Notes: generated from the sequence alone by a model not told the origin. A DNA stretch of 64,000 nucleotides from Diphasiastrum complanatum (GCA_029204225.1 CM055093.1:29833777-29897776); one strand, 5' to 3'. Shown: positions 33,031 through 44,235, numbered from the stretch's first letter. Numbers and translations are program-made.

Positions 33031-33962
33031 GTTAGCTTAAATCAACTTCATGCAATACGAATATGGTCAATACGATTTCAAGGTTTAAAATTCAAGAAAA
33101 TAACGAATAAGACTATATGATGATAAAAGAAATGACTAAATGTCTTTGTCAGATTCCAAAATAAGCTTACGTCTAGTCTGAGCTTTAATGACGAATCTAC
33201 CAAGCATATCTAGGCCATCATGGCTCAGATAGCTATGAATCCACTGCAAGGATATACTAAAAAGTCCTTTGAAATCGTCCAGAAATGATTGTTGGCTGCC
33301 ATAATCCAAAAAATGATGTCAATTCATTTTTTGTTTCCCCAGTTTGGCAAAGTATACATGTTTGTTTAGCACCCACTGATCCATTTCCGACCTCAAGTCT
33401 TGAAAAGACTTGTTTTTTTCTTCATGAAAATCCCCTCAGAAGTCGGCTTTCGAAATTCGAATTAACTCGCCAATGTCCAAATTCAACCACTCTTCATAAT
33501 ATTTCATTTCATTTTCAAAGGTTCCTTCCAAACACTATTGATGTGTTTTGTTTGCAAAAGGGACTCCAAATGTTAGAGTTCTTAAGCCATTCATTTCGCT
33601 CTGTTTTTCGAAAAGAGAACCACTACTCAATCTTTGCATGTATGCAATTTTCATCCACTTATCTCCAAACACGAGCTGCCTTGCACATAAGAAAGTCTGC
33701 AACAACCATAAACAGCCTCCCACATCTTCCTATGCCCGCTTGTTGGCTTTCTTCTACGGATGTCTTTATGGTATTAGTGTTGATTTTCAAAAGATACCAG
33801 AGATGATGCAAACTGTAGCCAAAACACAAGCACTCGTTGGCACCGGTAACTGCCCCACAACATGGAATTTGAATTCATACAATGTTCTTGCAGACCAGGA
33901 TTATGTATTTCCTCGGATTTATCCGTACAACGGGTTGGGTTTTTTGTTTCTCTGGATGGCAG
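30451..33962. other. long spacer or intron upstream of NAGLU exons
   Basis: No supported coding. Several 60-170-codon frames occur (e.g. 33,285-33,806; 31,197-31,499) without motifs. An imperfect GA tract lies at 32,995-33,030. If the NAGLU gene extends upstream on plus, part of this is intron; the expected preceding exon was not found. Confidence 0.45.
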
Positions 33963-34061
33963 GTTGGTGTTGGTATGTGTATGGAAGGGATTGAGCAGAA
34001 CCCAGTTGTGTACGAACTCAAGGCAGAAATGCCATTTCGTGCTGAGAGAACAGATTTAGAG
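33963..34061 (+). CDS. NAGLU: alpha-N-acetylglucosaminidase, catalytic-domain exon
   Basis: A 33-codon exon bounded by TGGCAG before it and GTAATT after it. It reads [18 protein letters not shown] and on to ERTDLE. The glutamate in MCMEGIEQN aligns with the nucleophile region known in human NAGLU (GMAPEGISQN, Glu446). The enzyme (GH89) removes terminal alpha-GlcNAc from glycans, in the lysosome of animals; the Arabidopsis homologue is CYL1. The exon is phase 0 at both ends and joins in frame to the next one. It is clean of stops. The preceding exon was not found. Confidence 0.88.
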
Positions 34062-34313
34062 GTAATTTATTATTTGATGAATGCTACTTTAATTACTGTT
34101 AGATTGCAAGCAGATTTTTTCACTAGTTCTACTACAAACCAGATAGTGTAACCTCGGATTGTGAATTCCACAAATTTATAGCTCTAAAACCTTGATTTGG
34201 CTTTGAGTAACAAGCGCAAACCTAAAGATTTGAACAAAGCATGCGAATGGAATCTTTGAAGAAGTGAATGCTTTTTTTCTCAAAAATCTATCATGTGTTT
34301 GTCTTGGTTTCAG

Positions 34314-34424
34314 ATTTGGGTTGGTGAGTATGTGGAAAGGCGTTATGGTGAGGCTGCAGTAGGAGCACAAGAAGCTTGGAAGCTTTTGTACCATACGATT
34401 TATAACTGCTCGGATGGAATTGCT
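34314..34424 (+). CDS. NAGLU: alpha-N-acetylglucosaminidase exon, continued
   Basis: A 37-codon exon between TTTCAG and GTAATT, reading IWVGEYVERRYGEAA ... LLYHTIYNCSDGIA. This matches the conserved RRYG...AW..L..T.YNC.DG segment that follows the nucleophile in plant NAGLU. Phase 0 at both ends, 252-bp intron before it. No damage seen. Confidence 0.88.
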
Positions 34425-34849
34425 GTAATTAGTTACTTCTATTTTCTAGGCATCAAGCAATCTTCTGATTGTTCTGATTGAAGCAAAAAAGCATACCTCG
34501 AAAAAGAACAGAAGCTTTTGCAATTTTGTCTTTATTTTCAGAAGAGATTCAGTTTATGCATTTGTTATCTAGTGGATTATCAACTTCTGTTCTCCCTTGT
34601 CCAAGGTCATAGGTATTTGTACCTATCATGGAGATGTGTTTGTGAGCTTTATCAATGTAAAATACCCCTCTTTAATCTCTTATTTTTGGTGAGCAGCTAG
34701 CGAAATACAGACAATACTATACACAGTAGCAATATGCTTTAGTGATCAATATTTCATCTGGACCGTGATGCACATAATCTGCTACTTTTTTTTTCTTTAA
34801 TTTTCTAAAAGCAATGCTCAGTTGTTTTGTGATCAACTCCTGCTTGTAG

Positions 34850-35082
34850 GACAACAATAAAGATGTCATTGTACAATTCCCGAATGTGAATCCTTCATCA
34901 GCAAATGTCTTTCATGGGTTGATAGAGAACCTTATGACAATATCTGAACCTGGCAGAAGACCATTCTTTCTTAATCAAGTGGCAGTACCAGGCCATCTCT
35001 GGTACCCTCCTGATGCAGCAACGAAGGCTTTGAGAAGCTTGCTGCACTCTGCATATAAATTTGCAGAGGTTCCACAATACAG
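34850..35082 (+). CDS. NAGLU: alpha-N-acetylglucosaminidase exon, continued
   Basis: A 233-bp exon between TTGTAG and GTACTT. It starts DNNKDVIVQFPNVNPSS, has HLWYPPDAATKALRSLL (the conserved W(Y/H)S..EV..ALKL region) and ends PQYR with two bases of the split arginine codon (AG|G). The length leaves phase 2, which the next exon resolves exactly. A variable segment in the middle is normal for the family. The intron before it is 425 bp. Confidence 0.87.
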
Positions 35083-35666
35083 GTACTTGTAAATGCAGAC
35101 ATTGGCCTCTCAATTTCAGCTAATCAGTTTGGTATCTTTCATATTAGGGCTTTTGCTGTGACAAGAACTAAAATAGGAGTTGTTTTACTTATGTTAAGAT
35201 GCTCAAACATGCTTTCAGTTACTAAGATATTAACTCAGTCAAGGTTCAAATTGTATTGAAAGGAATTCTAACTACTGAGGACTAAAAATTTTTTAAGTGC
35301 CTGCAGCTGCAGTACATGTAGTTCAAGTTGTAAAGGAAATCAGTTTCTAGATTAGTTAAAGCACAGCCCATGTTTCCAGGAGGTAGGACTGTCTTCCATC
35401 TTGTAGAAGCTTCTGATTTACCTCAGAAGGTATCATGTGCCTTCATTCCCGTTAGCTCTCATAGAACGTCTGATTTTTTGGCATCCTGCATTTGTGTGCA
35501 TAATTCCATTTCTCATATTGCTAGTTACAGTGTTGAACTTGCCACATCTGTAAGTTGCTCTTGAGGACTACACTGAATGGAGTTTTGACCTGTCAGCCAT
35601 CTTTTATGTATGAGAAAGTGCCAGAAATCTACATATGCTTGAAGATTATTATGTGGTTGTGTGCAG

Positions 35667-35904
35667 GTATGATCTAGTAGATCTTGCTCGCCAAGTCCTT
35701 TCAAAGCTTGCAAACGAGCTCTATGCCCAGATTTTGATCTCTTTCCAGCGGGGAAATCTTACTGGAGTTCGCGAAATTAGCAAAATCTTGTTGAATCTCG
35801 TATCAGATTTGGACTCTCTCCTCCGGTCGAATGATGGTTTTCGTCTGGGACCCTGGTTGGAAAGTTCAAAGGAACTAGCAAGAACTGAGGCTGAGCTCAA
35901 ACTG
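35667..35904 (+). CDS. NAGLU: alpha-N-acetylglucosaminidase exon, continued
   Basis: A 238-bp exon between GTGCAG and GTTTGT. It completes the split arginine codon and reads YDLVDLARQVLSKLANELYA, the strongly conserved helical domain motif of NAGLU, through GPWLESSKELARTEAELKL. The last exon of the family (YEWNARTQ..W onward) was not found downstream to 37.4 kb, so the gene is cut or has a long final intron. All four exons are intact and mutually in phase, suggesting recent function. Confidence 0.88.
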
Positions 35905-36846
35905 GTTTGTACAACTTTCCTTTTCCCGCTTTCAGATCATTTGAAAGCCATGACAGTACCATGAGATGCTGTATAGTTGTTCATCGGAGCTTCTTAGTCA
36001 TCTAGTTTTGTGAACTTTTCAACATACTTTGCTTCTGTGATAGTTTTAGTTGATCTCTCCATGCTATAATTTCATGTAAAATGTCAGATAGATATTTGTT
36101 TGCAGTAAAACATTAAAACCAATCCCATACTACAAAATGCATACTTGAAAATACACTTCTTGGTATATCAACCCATGGAATCATAGAGACTCTAAACTAG
36201 GTGGGTGAGCCCAACTCGGGCACGATACACCAACTTGCATGTGTGGGAAAATACAGCTGTAGATATAAAATTGATAAGATATCAAAGGACTTGTTCTAAA
36301 GGGAGATAAAAACTTTGATGTTAGACATTATCAACAAAATAGTACACAACATAAAATAGATAAATTCTACAAAACATAACATTATCCATAAGAAGGATGA
36401 TTAAAGCAAGCATATTTAAAGCTAAATGTGAGCCGTGAGGAACTAAGATTTGCTAAAAACTGAGCATAAGCAGTTGCTATGCAATCAACCCGTCTACCTA
36501 GTGAGAGGGCATTGTGTGTATTTATAGTTGAGTTTGAGGTCCAAGAAATTAGGGCTAGGAGCTCAATAAGACAAAACAAGCTTGTTCAACTGCCAAGCTG
36601 CTAGTGATAAGATGAAGTGACCTTATCCTAATGCTATAGGGCCCAAGTAGGCTAAATTTTGCACTCTATTGACAAATAATAAAAGTATTATGTTGTGGAT
36701 TTTTTTTTAGTTCAGGTCACAGAAGAGTCAGACACATCAATCCTTGAAACTCAAATTCCTTCATCATCTACTCCTGAATATTCCATAAAGGATATTGGTC
36801 ACTTTTTAGTGGATACCCCTGATAGCTGAATGTTGATACGGACAAG
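35905..36846. other. intron or 3' flank of NAGLU; no exon found
   Basis: No match to the terminal NAGLU exon. From about 36,150 the sequence changes character. A short plus stretch at 36,715-36,830 (VTEESDTSILETQIPSSS) looks coding-like but ends at a TGA. Confidence 0.45.
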
Positions 36847-37143
36847 TTGAGGGATGTCTTCATTGGCTCAAGAGCGACTACTGAGAAAACTGGTGCTGAT
36901 GTACAGTCCAAATGCTTTTTTGATTTGCCCAAATATTTTATAAACGACAATGTATATATTACTACAACGGATCTATGTAATTTCTTTGATTATCGGGAGG
37001 ACAAAGTTCTTTGTCTATTGTCCGCCGGCACCATTTCTGAGTTCCTTTACATTGTTGATTTCGAAACCGAAGACTTGGTGCAAGGCATTGACTATGATAA
37101 TGATGAAGGCCTTCTTACTGGTCAGGATTGTCGATGGCTTTGA
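36847..37143 (+). CDS. unrecognised 98-residue ORF
   Basis: Reads MRDVFIGSRATTEKTGADVQ ... CLLSAGTISEFLYIVDFETE and ends at TGA. Composition and codon use look more like real coding sequence than neighbouring spacer, and the frame opens about 45 bp upstream of the ATG. No domain is recognised and no splice context is certain. It could be an exon or a transposon fragment. Confidence 0.3.
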   Translation: MRDVFIGSRATTEKTGADVQSKCFFDLPKYFINDNVYITTTDLCNFFDYREDKVLCLLSAGTISEFLYIVDFETEDLVQGIDYDNDEGLLTGQDCRWL

Positions 37144-37689
37144 CAAATGTTCGAGATTGTGGATAAAGTTTGCCATCCGAAGAGAAATTTATTTCCTTTT
37201 AGGCCTAGCTGGGTTTCCCTCGTCCATCGGTTATGCAATTTTCAAATGACTCTTCTTCAATAGGAGGTCACAATATAGATCATCATGATCTGGTTGCAGC
37301 AGATGATGAAGAATGAATAAGTGTAGCACTTTATGTAATAACGTTAATTTTTGATGTGTTCTTTTAAATTTGATAAACTATTAACTCCAATATCCTTATG
37401 CAGAATACACTCGTGATGTTAACTTGCACTAGGCATCTTGTTTTTGCATAAATAGGGTTAAAATTGCATTTTAGGGTTAGATTGACAGTGATTTTACTTG
37501 ATTTGAGTGGATCTTCTTGTTTGAAATCTAATCTGATTGTTGAGCAGGGAAAGCTATTCAGATCCCCATTTCTTAAGATCCATTTGGATCCGAAAAATCA
37601 AAGAAAACAACAAAAATCGGTCATTTCTGTCACATTTGATAAAAAAGGAGTCAAAATCGTCATCAGAATTGATAACTTTTTGCCCTCTT

Positions 37690-38475
37690 CTAGGAATCCT
37701 TTGCCGAGTTGCAAACAGCTTTGGTTTCATTCACAGAACCTTCAGATTGAAGGGCGAAGGTTTATTCCCAACAGATTTGCAGAAACATTAGAAAAAACCA
37801 TCAAAAAATACCACAAAAACCACCAAAACTCTAAAAAATATAGAAAAAGAACCTTCGTCCCAGTCACTGTGCATAGGTGTGATTCAGATCTCTATCTACT
37901 GCCAGGTCGGCAAAAAATAATACCAAAAATAGAAGGCCAAAATGACTGTTCATCAAGTTGCTGGTAATCTTTTGTGAAAAGTTTAACAGCTTTTTGCAAA
38001 CATATCAGTTCTCTGAGAAGAACCTTCACCTAAACCTTCGCCAGAGTTTGTATCAGTCCTACTTACTATTTTGGGAAAACGTTGAGCCAAGGCCATTTGT
38101 CATATTGACCTATTTTTGTCAAAAAAGATTCTGTTTTGTAAAAATAACAGTATTACTCTTGCAACCTTCACCAAAATCTTCGCTGACTCTTCTAAGGATT
38201 CTATTTATAGTAAATCATCAATTTTGAGTTCGACGAAGATAAGATTTGTCAGGATCTTGTGAAAAGTCTATTTTTACCCTCACCAAGCTGCCTTATTGTG
38301 CGTTTGAAAGAACCTTCGCCAGTTCTACCCTAGATTCATTTGTGTCAAATTTACCCATTGTAAAGCTGGCGAAGGTTAGTTTTACCAGTTTTTAGAAAAC
38401 AGCCAGATCAGTGATTTTTTTGTCCAAAATAGTAGTGAAGAACCTTCACCGAGTCATTCTTCGCCTTTGCCCGTA
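37690..38475. repeat. dispersed iterons GAACCTTCGCC / GGCGAAGGTT
   Basis: The word AACCTTC(G/A)CC or its complement or near-variants appears roughly ten times in ~780 bp, near 37,736, 37,752, 37,849, 38,021, 38,036, 38,163, 38,177, 38,310, 38,363 and 38,440, in both orientations and irregularly spaced. It lies upstream of the gag remnant of element B. The 167-residue plus frame at 37,464-37,967 overlapping it has no recognisable motif and is not called as a gene. Confidence 0.65.
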
Positions 38476-38699
38476 CTATTTCTAGGTTTTGATCTACCAG
38501 ATCTAGCCACTGTCAAATTTCTGGGACATTATGTTATATTTTTTATTTGATTCTGAAAGAGTCTAATTTTAGAAGTGTCGATCGCTTGATCAAAAATCTT
38601 TTGCCAAAAAATCAAAAATCTGATTATTGTCAAGTAATAGAATTTTTACAGATTTGATCTGAGATTGGATTTGATTGGAAAATGGTCCTTCAGAACATT

Positions 38700-39392
38700 A
38701 TACTATCTATGTTGTCGCGCAACAATAAGCAGCGAGACATTGGGCCAGAGCACCACTTGGATGCTTTGCATGTGGAGAGAACCACAAAGTTTCAGAATGC
38801 CCGAACAAAGGAAAGTTTGTTCCATTCTGTCATGAATGCGGTTATGGACATTGTTACAAAGATTGTCCAGCAAGACCAAAACCACTACCGGTTACTGCTC
38901 CAGTGAATATGATTATGATCAAGCCTTTAAAGACCAACTACCAAACTAAGTGTACCTTTGATGGTTGTTACCAGAGCTCAGAAGCAGAAAGACGTTCTAG
39001 TTGATCTAGTCCCTGCTGAATCTATACCAACTACAAATATACCTACTACATCAGAGGTGTATTCGAATCTCAACTCAAAAAATAAAAGATATCAAAATAT
39101 GAGACAGTGGATTAAACAATTGCAAGAAGAAGAATCTATGGAAGCAGCTAAAGCACCAACCGAAGCCCATTCTTCACCTGTGCCACAAATGGAAGGACAT
39201 AATCCACGAACAAATGTTAATACGCAGTTGCACCTTCATGAAGAACCCTTCAAGATGACAGAATCTGAAGCACCACAAACAAAAATGATCGTGAATATTC
39301 TGTCTAGCAAGATGGATATTACACTGGAAGAATTCCTTAAGATAGCGCCTAAAGCAAAAGAAGTATTAGCAGAAAGATTTAACTCAGATTGA
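38700..39392 (+). pseudogene. gag nucleocapsid and linker of element B
   Basis: A frame at 38,729-38,990 has two zinc knuckles, CFACGENHKVSEC and CHECGYGHCYKDC, both C-x2-C-x3-H-x4-C (one residue shorter than the usual retroviral spacing), linked by PNKGKFVPF. After a shift, 38,958-39,392 gives a 144-residue polar linker ending KMDITLEEFLKIAPKAKEVL. Same architecture as the gag of A2. Confidence 0.75.
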
Positions 39393-39534
39393 ACCACCAA
39401 TCCGTCAAAAGCCACTTTTTTGTGCCGAGTTTGAAGAAACGAACGAAGTACTCAATGTAGGATCAGCCTGGGAAAGTGAGCAATGAAACATCACCCTGCC
39501 GATACAACATAGACAGTTTAGAAAAGAAGCAGCC

Positions 39535-39888
39535 ATGATAGATGGAGGTTCAGGAGTAAACTTGATTTCAATAAAGTTATGTGAAAAATGGGGACTTACA
39601 AAGATGAAGCCTGCCACTTTTGCCATAAAACTAGCTGATCAAACGACAGTCCATCCTAAGGGAATGGTAGAAGATATACCTATCAAAATTGCCGAAGTTC
39701 AGTTTGTCATTACTTTTGTAGTAATAGACTTACCCGATGCACCAAATGTTTACCATGTCTTATTGGGTCGTCCATGGTTACGAGTTGTGCAAGTAATTTA
39801 TAACTGGGACATCGGAAAAATTACTCTTGAGAATCGTGAGCGTGCAGTCAAAGTCGATCCAATCACTTGGACTTGTTGGGTTATGTGA
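39535..39888 (+). pseudogene. aspartic protease of element B
   Basis: Starts MIDGGSGVNLISIKLCEKWG. The D-G-G-S form of the retropepsin active site, followed by LADQTTVHPKGMVEDIPIKI and YHVLLGRPWLRVV, is typical of non-chromodomain plant gypsy elements. The frame ends at 39,888, overlapping the first bases of a minus-strand copia LTR, so the protease C-terminus is interrupted. Confidence 0.82.
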
Positions 39889-40169
39889 GAAAAGCAGCTA
39901 CTGGTCCATGTAGTTGCAAAAAAAGAGAGCCAAGAAACAAGAAACGTTGCTGAAATAAAGAGTCACATAGAATGTAGAAATAGAGAGTATAAAGCTAGTT
40001 CTGTGTTGTCGTAATCCTCTACGTGCCTCCTCCTTAATAGGAAAAGGAGGAGCGCCTACATGCCAAGAAACGACTGCCTGGGATCACCACATAGGAAATG
40101 TGGGGAAGGCAGATTGCTGACGTCAGCAAACACAGAGTCTGTTTTGCTTGACACCAACAATCCCTCCCA
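39884..40169 (-). repeat. copia 3' LTR inside element B
   Basis: On minus the sequence runs from TGTTGGTGTCAAGC to ...CTTTTCTCACA (286 bp), with TG/CA termini. Immediately 5' of it on minus is a purine tract GTGGGAGGGA, the expected polypurine tract. A repeated TGCTGACGTCAGCA palindrome and a CTTTATAC box lie inside. The remaining ~300 bp (40,170-40,470) are probably the 3' end of the copia internal region; no coding was recognised. Confidence 0.65.
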
Positions 40170-40499
40170 CAAGCAACACATCTATTACAAATAAAATTAT
40201 ATGACCATTAAAGGCTTCTTATGTTTCACCGATGTGTCTCTCATGATCTTTCGCCCTTTATGCCCTATGTATATGCCTTGCACACCGTATACATGCATAT
40301 TGCATGGCCTTTGTGTACAAGTCACCCTTTATATAAAGTGCAATTATCATGCATTAACACTAATTTGAAGCTATAGAAGATCAGTTTCACATTCAAAACT
40401 TGAATGCTCTGATGAGTGCTGATGTAGATGTTTGCTGAAGATGCCAGATCTCAGTTACTAATCTTTTATATACAGAATTGTCAATTGAAGACCAATCCA

Positions 40500-41043
40500 T
40501 TGCCTGTATGAACACATTATTGTTAGGTCGAGATCGTACGTGATCGTGGAACACACTTTGTCAATGAAACGATAAAGTGTTTGTTGAAAGATTTTTTCGT
40601 TATTCATCGGTTTAGTACTCCGTATTATCTGAGGGGTAATGGCCAAGCTGAATCTTCCAATAAGATTCTCTACAACATTATGACAAAACTGGTGGAAGCA
40701 AGTCGTTCAAATTGGGAACATAAACTGCATGCAGCATTATGGGCAGTTAGAATAGCTTACAAAGGTAGTACGAATAAAACACCACTCCAGATTGTCTATG
40801 ATCAAGATGCAGTTATGCCAATTGAATTCTTAGTACCATCCTTACACATAGTCGCAACAGAACGATTGGATGATGTGAAATCCTTACAAATGCGTCATGA
40901 GGCTTTACAAAAACTTTGTGAAACCAGATCGATGGCAATTCATGCATTAGCAACAGAGAAAGCCCGATGCAAGGCATGACACGATCGTCGATTACACAAA
41001 AAAGATCTGAAAGAAAGATATCTAGCATTAATGTATAAGACTA
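40500..41043 (+). pseudogene. integrase fragment of element B
   Basis: After a frameshift near 40,535, the frame reads HFVNETIKCLLKDF ... FSTPYYLRGNGQAESSNKI, covering the second-aspartate to glutamate part of the core. It continues to ALQKLCETR and, past a TGA at 40,977-40,979, to KDLKERYLALMYKT. The C-terminal domain is lost at the junction with element C's LTR. It is very similar to elements A and the 25.3-kb tail. Confidence 0.82.
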
Positions 41044-42339
41044 TGATGCCACGAAATGAAATGCCATGAAATTGCTGAATATTGAATATCAACCAAAATA
41101 TGGCATGATATACTCGAATATGAAGATATGAGCTGGATAAATATAAATCATGAAGAGGCCTATATCATTTTTTGAGAATATATCTCCTAAAGACTTGTCT
41201 TTTTTTGAAGGACAAGATCTCCAGAAGTGAAATGATGCATTGGAATAGCCTTTATGAGGTCATCTACGCGAAACGACTAAATATGAATCGACATATTAAA
41301 CTAGAGTAATTCCAACTCTTAGTTAAATATACCTCTTATGATATAATTGAACATACATTCAACCTAAATGTTAACTAGACCTTTTCACGGGAGCGACGCA
41401 CCTGTAGTCATAAGAGGTGTGTTTGTTTGCTCCATAGATAATATATTGATCACACGCTTCAGTCTCGATCATCGAGAGAGAAAGAGTTTATGTATTTGTG
41501 AGAGATTGAAGAAGTGAATAGAGTGTTGAGGATTATTCTCTCTTATCTCTGTTCTTCGCACTGTTGAGTGTGAGTGATCTTGAGTCTACTAGCAATCTCT
41601 ACTGCATTACATGAATTAGTCTCTGGTCAGACAGTCTCTCTAGCGCATTACAGTCGTTTGCTGTATGGCCGTAAATATGCTCTAAAGAATTGTCTTAAAA
41701 CTATCTTATTCGTCTGTCGCAAACACTTCGCTTTCGGCACTCGAATAACGTCTACATTTGGTACAGTCTAGCACAATCATTGATAGATTTGTATGTATGC
41801 ATCTGAGATGAGAGTCCCTATCTGAGGAATAGAGTCATTGATCTGTGTTCTTGCTTGTAACTGACGTAAGTTTCTAACATACTCTAAAACTATTTGTGCT
41901 CTTTAACCATAAACGTGGACTTAAGTTGTTGAGGACTTCTGTCTAGAACCGAACAATTCACGAATACGATTAACAAACTGTGTGCACAAACACGAATACA
42001 TCGAACATTTCTCAAATCTCTGCTGACAACTTAATCAGCCGGAGTGTAGTACTTTTGTACTAATCTGATAACATCTCACCTGTAGAACGCATTTCATTCG
42101 ATTTGATAGAGGCAAGACTGTTGTTCTGAAATTATTAACACTACACAACCCCAACACAAGTAATACTGGTTACTTTCTAAATGTTTGTTGACAAGCAGAA
42201 TAACTCTCGAATCCACTTCACTTGAAACATGTCATTACTATACCAAATACATAACTTTAAAATGCTATCCTCTTAGGGTTCGACATTATTTACTACAGAA
42301 ATCTATATTAACCTTGATGGTATAGTACGACATATACCA
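41044..42339 (+). repeat. 5' LTR of gypsy element C
   Basis: Starts TGATGCCACGAAATG directly after the interrupted integrase of B and ends ...GACATATACCA just before the PBS, with TG/CA termini, ~1.3 kb. The start is placed at the sharp end of integrase homology. No second copy is present because the element's 3' part is lost. Confidence 0.6.
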
Positions 42340-42344
42340 ATTTT

Positions 42345-42362
42345 TGGCGCCGTTTCCAGGGA
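42345..42362 (+). other. primer binding site of element C
   Basis: TGGCGCCGTTTCCAGGGA, the same class as element A's PBS and typical of Athila/Tat-type elements, five bases inside the LTR end. Confidence 0.85.
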
Positions 42363-42420
42363 TAGCTTAGGAAAGTTATAAGAAAACTGACACTTCCATC
42401 TCCATTCCTAGTGTATGTTA

Positions 42421-42786
42421 GATAAAGAATCTCGATTAGAACGTTACCGTAAGCTTAGAGAGGAATTTTTACAAAGACAGAGTGAGAGTGCGAGTCGAAG
42501 AAATCTCGACGAGATCATTGTCCAGCTACTTGAACTCTTAATTAGCTTCAGTATGGAGGGTCCTGCTGCATGTTTCACTTCCATTTAAAAAATCAAGTAT
42601 GATTATTTTAAAGGAACTACTTCAGATGATGCAAATAGCTATGTCTCACAATTTGAGTCAATTGCTAATGCAAATAACGAAGGAACTAACGTAGATAAAC
42701 TGTGAATCTTTCCCAGTCTGCTGAGAAAGCAGACACGCATATGGTACAGTCAAGTTGATCCAGGCCGTGTAGGAACCTCGTTACTA
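42421..42786 (+). pseudogene. gag remnant of element C
   Basis: A frame with a basic start (SRLERYRKLREEFLQRQ), then after stops YFKGTTSDDANSYVSQFESI and LRKQTRIWYSQVDPG: the capsid-like F.G...DA..WL/YV and A..WY...P pattern. It is much shorter than a usual gag and lacks a zinc knuckle, so an internal deletion joins it to the protease region. Confidence 0.55.
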
Positions 42787-43113
42787 GTGAAAGATGTGTT
42801 TCTGAAGCCATCTGTTGGTGTACTGTCGATTGATTTGGGAGATCTCGGCACACCTAAAATTGATGTTACCATTGCTGGTTGCTTGATTGAAAAAGTGCTG
42901 ATAGACTCTGGTTCAAGCGTGAACATAATAACAGAAGACACAGCTCATGCTTTGGGGTTGACTGACATTCAACCAACACAGCAAAATATCAAGTTAGCAG
43001 ATTCGATGCGACGAAAGCCTGTTGGAAAATTGAAGGATGTCACTATTTACATTCAAGCCAAGCCTTTTACAATGAATTTTATAGTTATCAAATCACTTGG
43101 TTTGCCATCTTAA
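42787..43113 (+). pseudogene. aspartic protease of element C
   Basis: Contains VLIDSGSSVNIITEDTAHAL (D-S-G active site), then IKLADSMRRKPVGKLKDV and, across a stop, VLIGRPWLYQ. The order matches retropepsins of plant gypsy elements. A TAA at 43,111-43,113 interrupts just before the GRPWL motif. Confidence 0.82.
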
Positions 43114-43163
43114 TCTGTGCTAATTGGACGGCCCTGGCTTTATCAATCAAATGCAAGTTTTCA

Positions 43164-44189
43164 TTGTTGTCTGACACCGGTTTTACCTCAGAAGATGGCG
43201 AAGAAGAGTTTTTTGATGCCCGCAACGCTGAAGCGAATGTTTTGGATAAAGAAATAAAAGTTGCAGACACGAATTCCAAAGAGTCTGATGAAGATTCAAG
43301 TGACGAATTTGACGAATCTGAATTTGGTAATAAGAACCAGGTTGACGACAACAATATATTTATGGAGTCAACCATGCATGAAATTCATGGCCATACTAAG
43401 GCCAGTATGACAGAAGGTATCATTCTACCAAATTCCACTGAACTAATTGAACATGCACCTGGCAGATTTGTGCATGTGTCAAAATCACTTGGAGAGACGA
43501 AATTAGTTGAATTCACGGAATTGTTGAAGGTGTACCAAGATGTATTTGTGTGGTCGTTTGACGATTTGAAAGGAATATCTGCAGAATTTGGAGAGCACCG
43601 TATTGACCTTAAAGAAGATGTTGTACCTGTTTGACAAAGACAATATTGCCTCATTCCAAAGTACTCCCTCATGGTTAAAGAGGAACTCAACAAGCACCTT
43701 AAGGCAGGTATTATTTATCCTGTCTTAAGTAGTGAATGAGTTGTTCCAAAAAAAAAGACTGGCAAAATACGAATATGCCAGGATTTCTGAAAGCTCAATA
43801 CTGCCACAAGAAAGGATCAGTATTTTTTTACCCTTCATTGATTCTATCTTAGATCAGGTTGCTGGTCAAGAGCATTACAGTTTTTGTGATGGTTTCTCTG
43901 GTTATAATCAGGTTGGAGTAAGAAAGTAGGATCGTTCAAAGACCATGTTTACTACAGATTGGGACACTGATGCCTACAACAAAATGCCCTTTGGTCTTTG
44001 CAACGCACCAACGACTTTTCAGCGAATTATGATGTTAATTTTCACTGTCTTCCTAAGAACTTTTTTTGAAATTTTCATTGATGATTTTTGTGTTTACAAT
44101 GATACAAAAACACATCTTAAATTGCAACGGTATCGAGATACTTTTATCGCTTCATCCAAAAATGTTTTTTCGGTATGAAAGAAGGAATT
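43164..44189 (+). pseudogene. reverse transcriptase of element C
   Basis: A linker frame, 43,164-43,634 (acidic, then VFVWSFDDLKGISAEFGEHR), leads after a TGA into KYSLMVKEELNKHLKAGIIY and VVPKKKTGKIRICQDF. This is followed by FIDSILDQVAGQEHYSFCDG, KMPFGLCNAPTTFQRIM and FEIFIDDFCVYND. The F-I-D-D catalytic motif is intact, but at least five stops or shifts are present. Ends at the junction with E. Confidence 0.82.
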
Positions 44190-44235
44190 TGCAATTTCTA
44201 GCTTGATTCCGTGTTGTCTCTGTTTTTGTTTCATA

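Larger units (their letters stand above)
38690..41043 (+). mobile_element. Ty3/gypsy element B, internal deletion, truncated
   Basis: Plus-strand order: zinc-knuckle gag, linker ORF, protease, then (after a minus-strand copia LTR) integrase, ending abruptly where the LTR of element C begins. RT and RNase H are missing, so a deletion accompanied or followed the copia insertion. No LTR of its own was recognised. Confidence 0.72.
42340..44189 (+). mobile_element. gypsy element C internal region, truncated in RT
   Basis: PBS, short gag, protease and RT in plus orientation. The RT stops at the motif ...FFGMKEGI near 44,189, where chromovirus E sequence begins. Stops and shifts occur in every domain. 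Confidence 0.78.

Noticed and set aside
33285-33994. Overlapping 173- and 148-residue plus frames just before the first NAGLU exon, considered as a missing upstream exon
   Set aside because: Neither frame matches NAGLU or any motif; the real exon starts at 33,963 in another frame after a clear acceptor.
37464-37967. 167-residue plus ORF
   Set aside because: No domain; overlaps the iteron block and is probably chance or leader sequence of element B.
40170-40500. Considered as part of element B pol
   Set aside because: It follows a copia polypurine tract on minus and shows no RT or RNase H motif; more likely copia 3' internal sequence.
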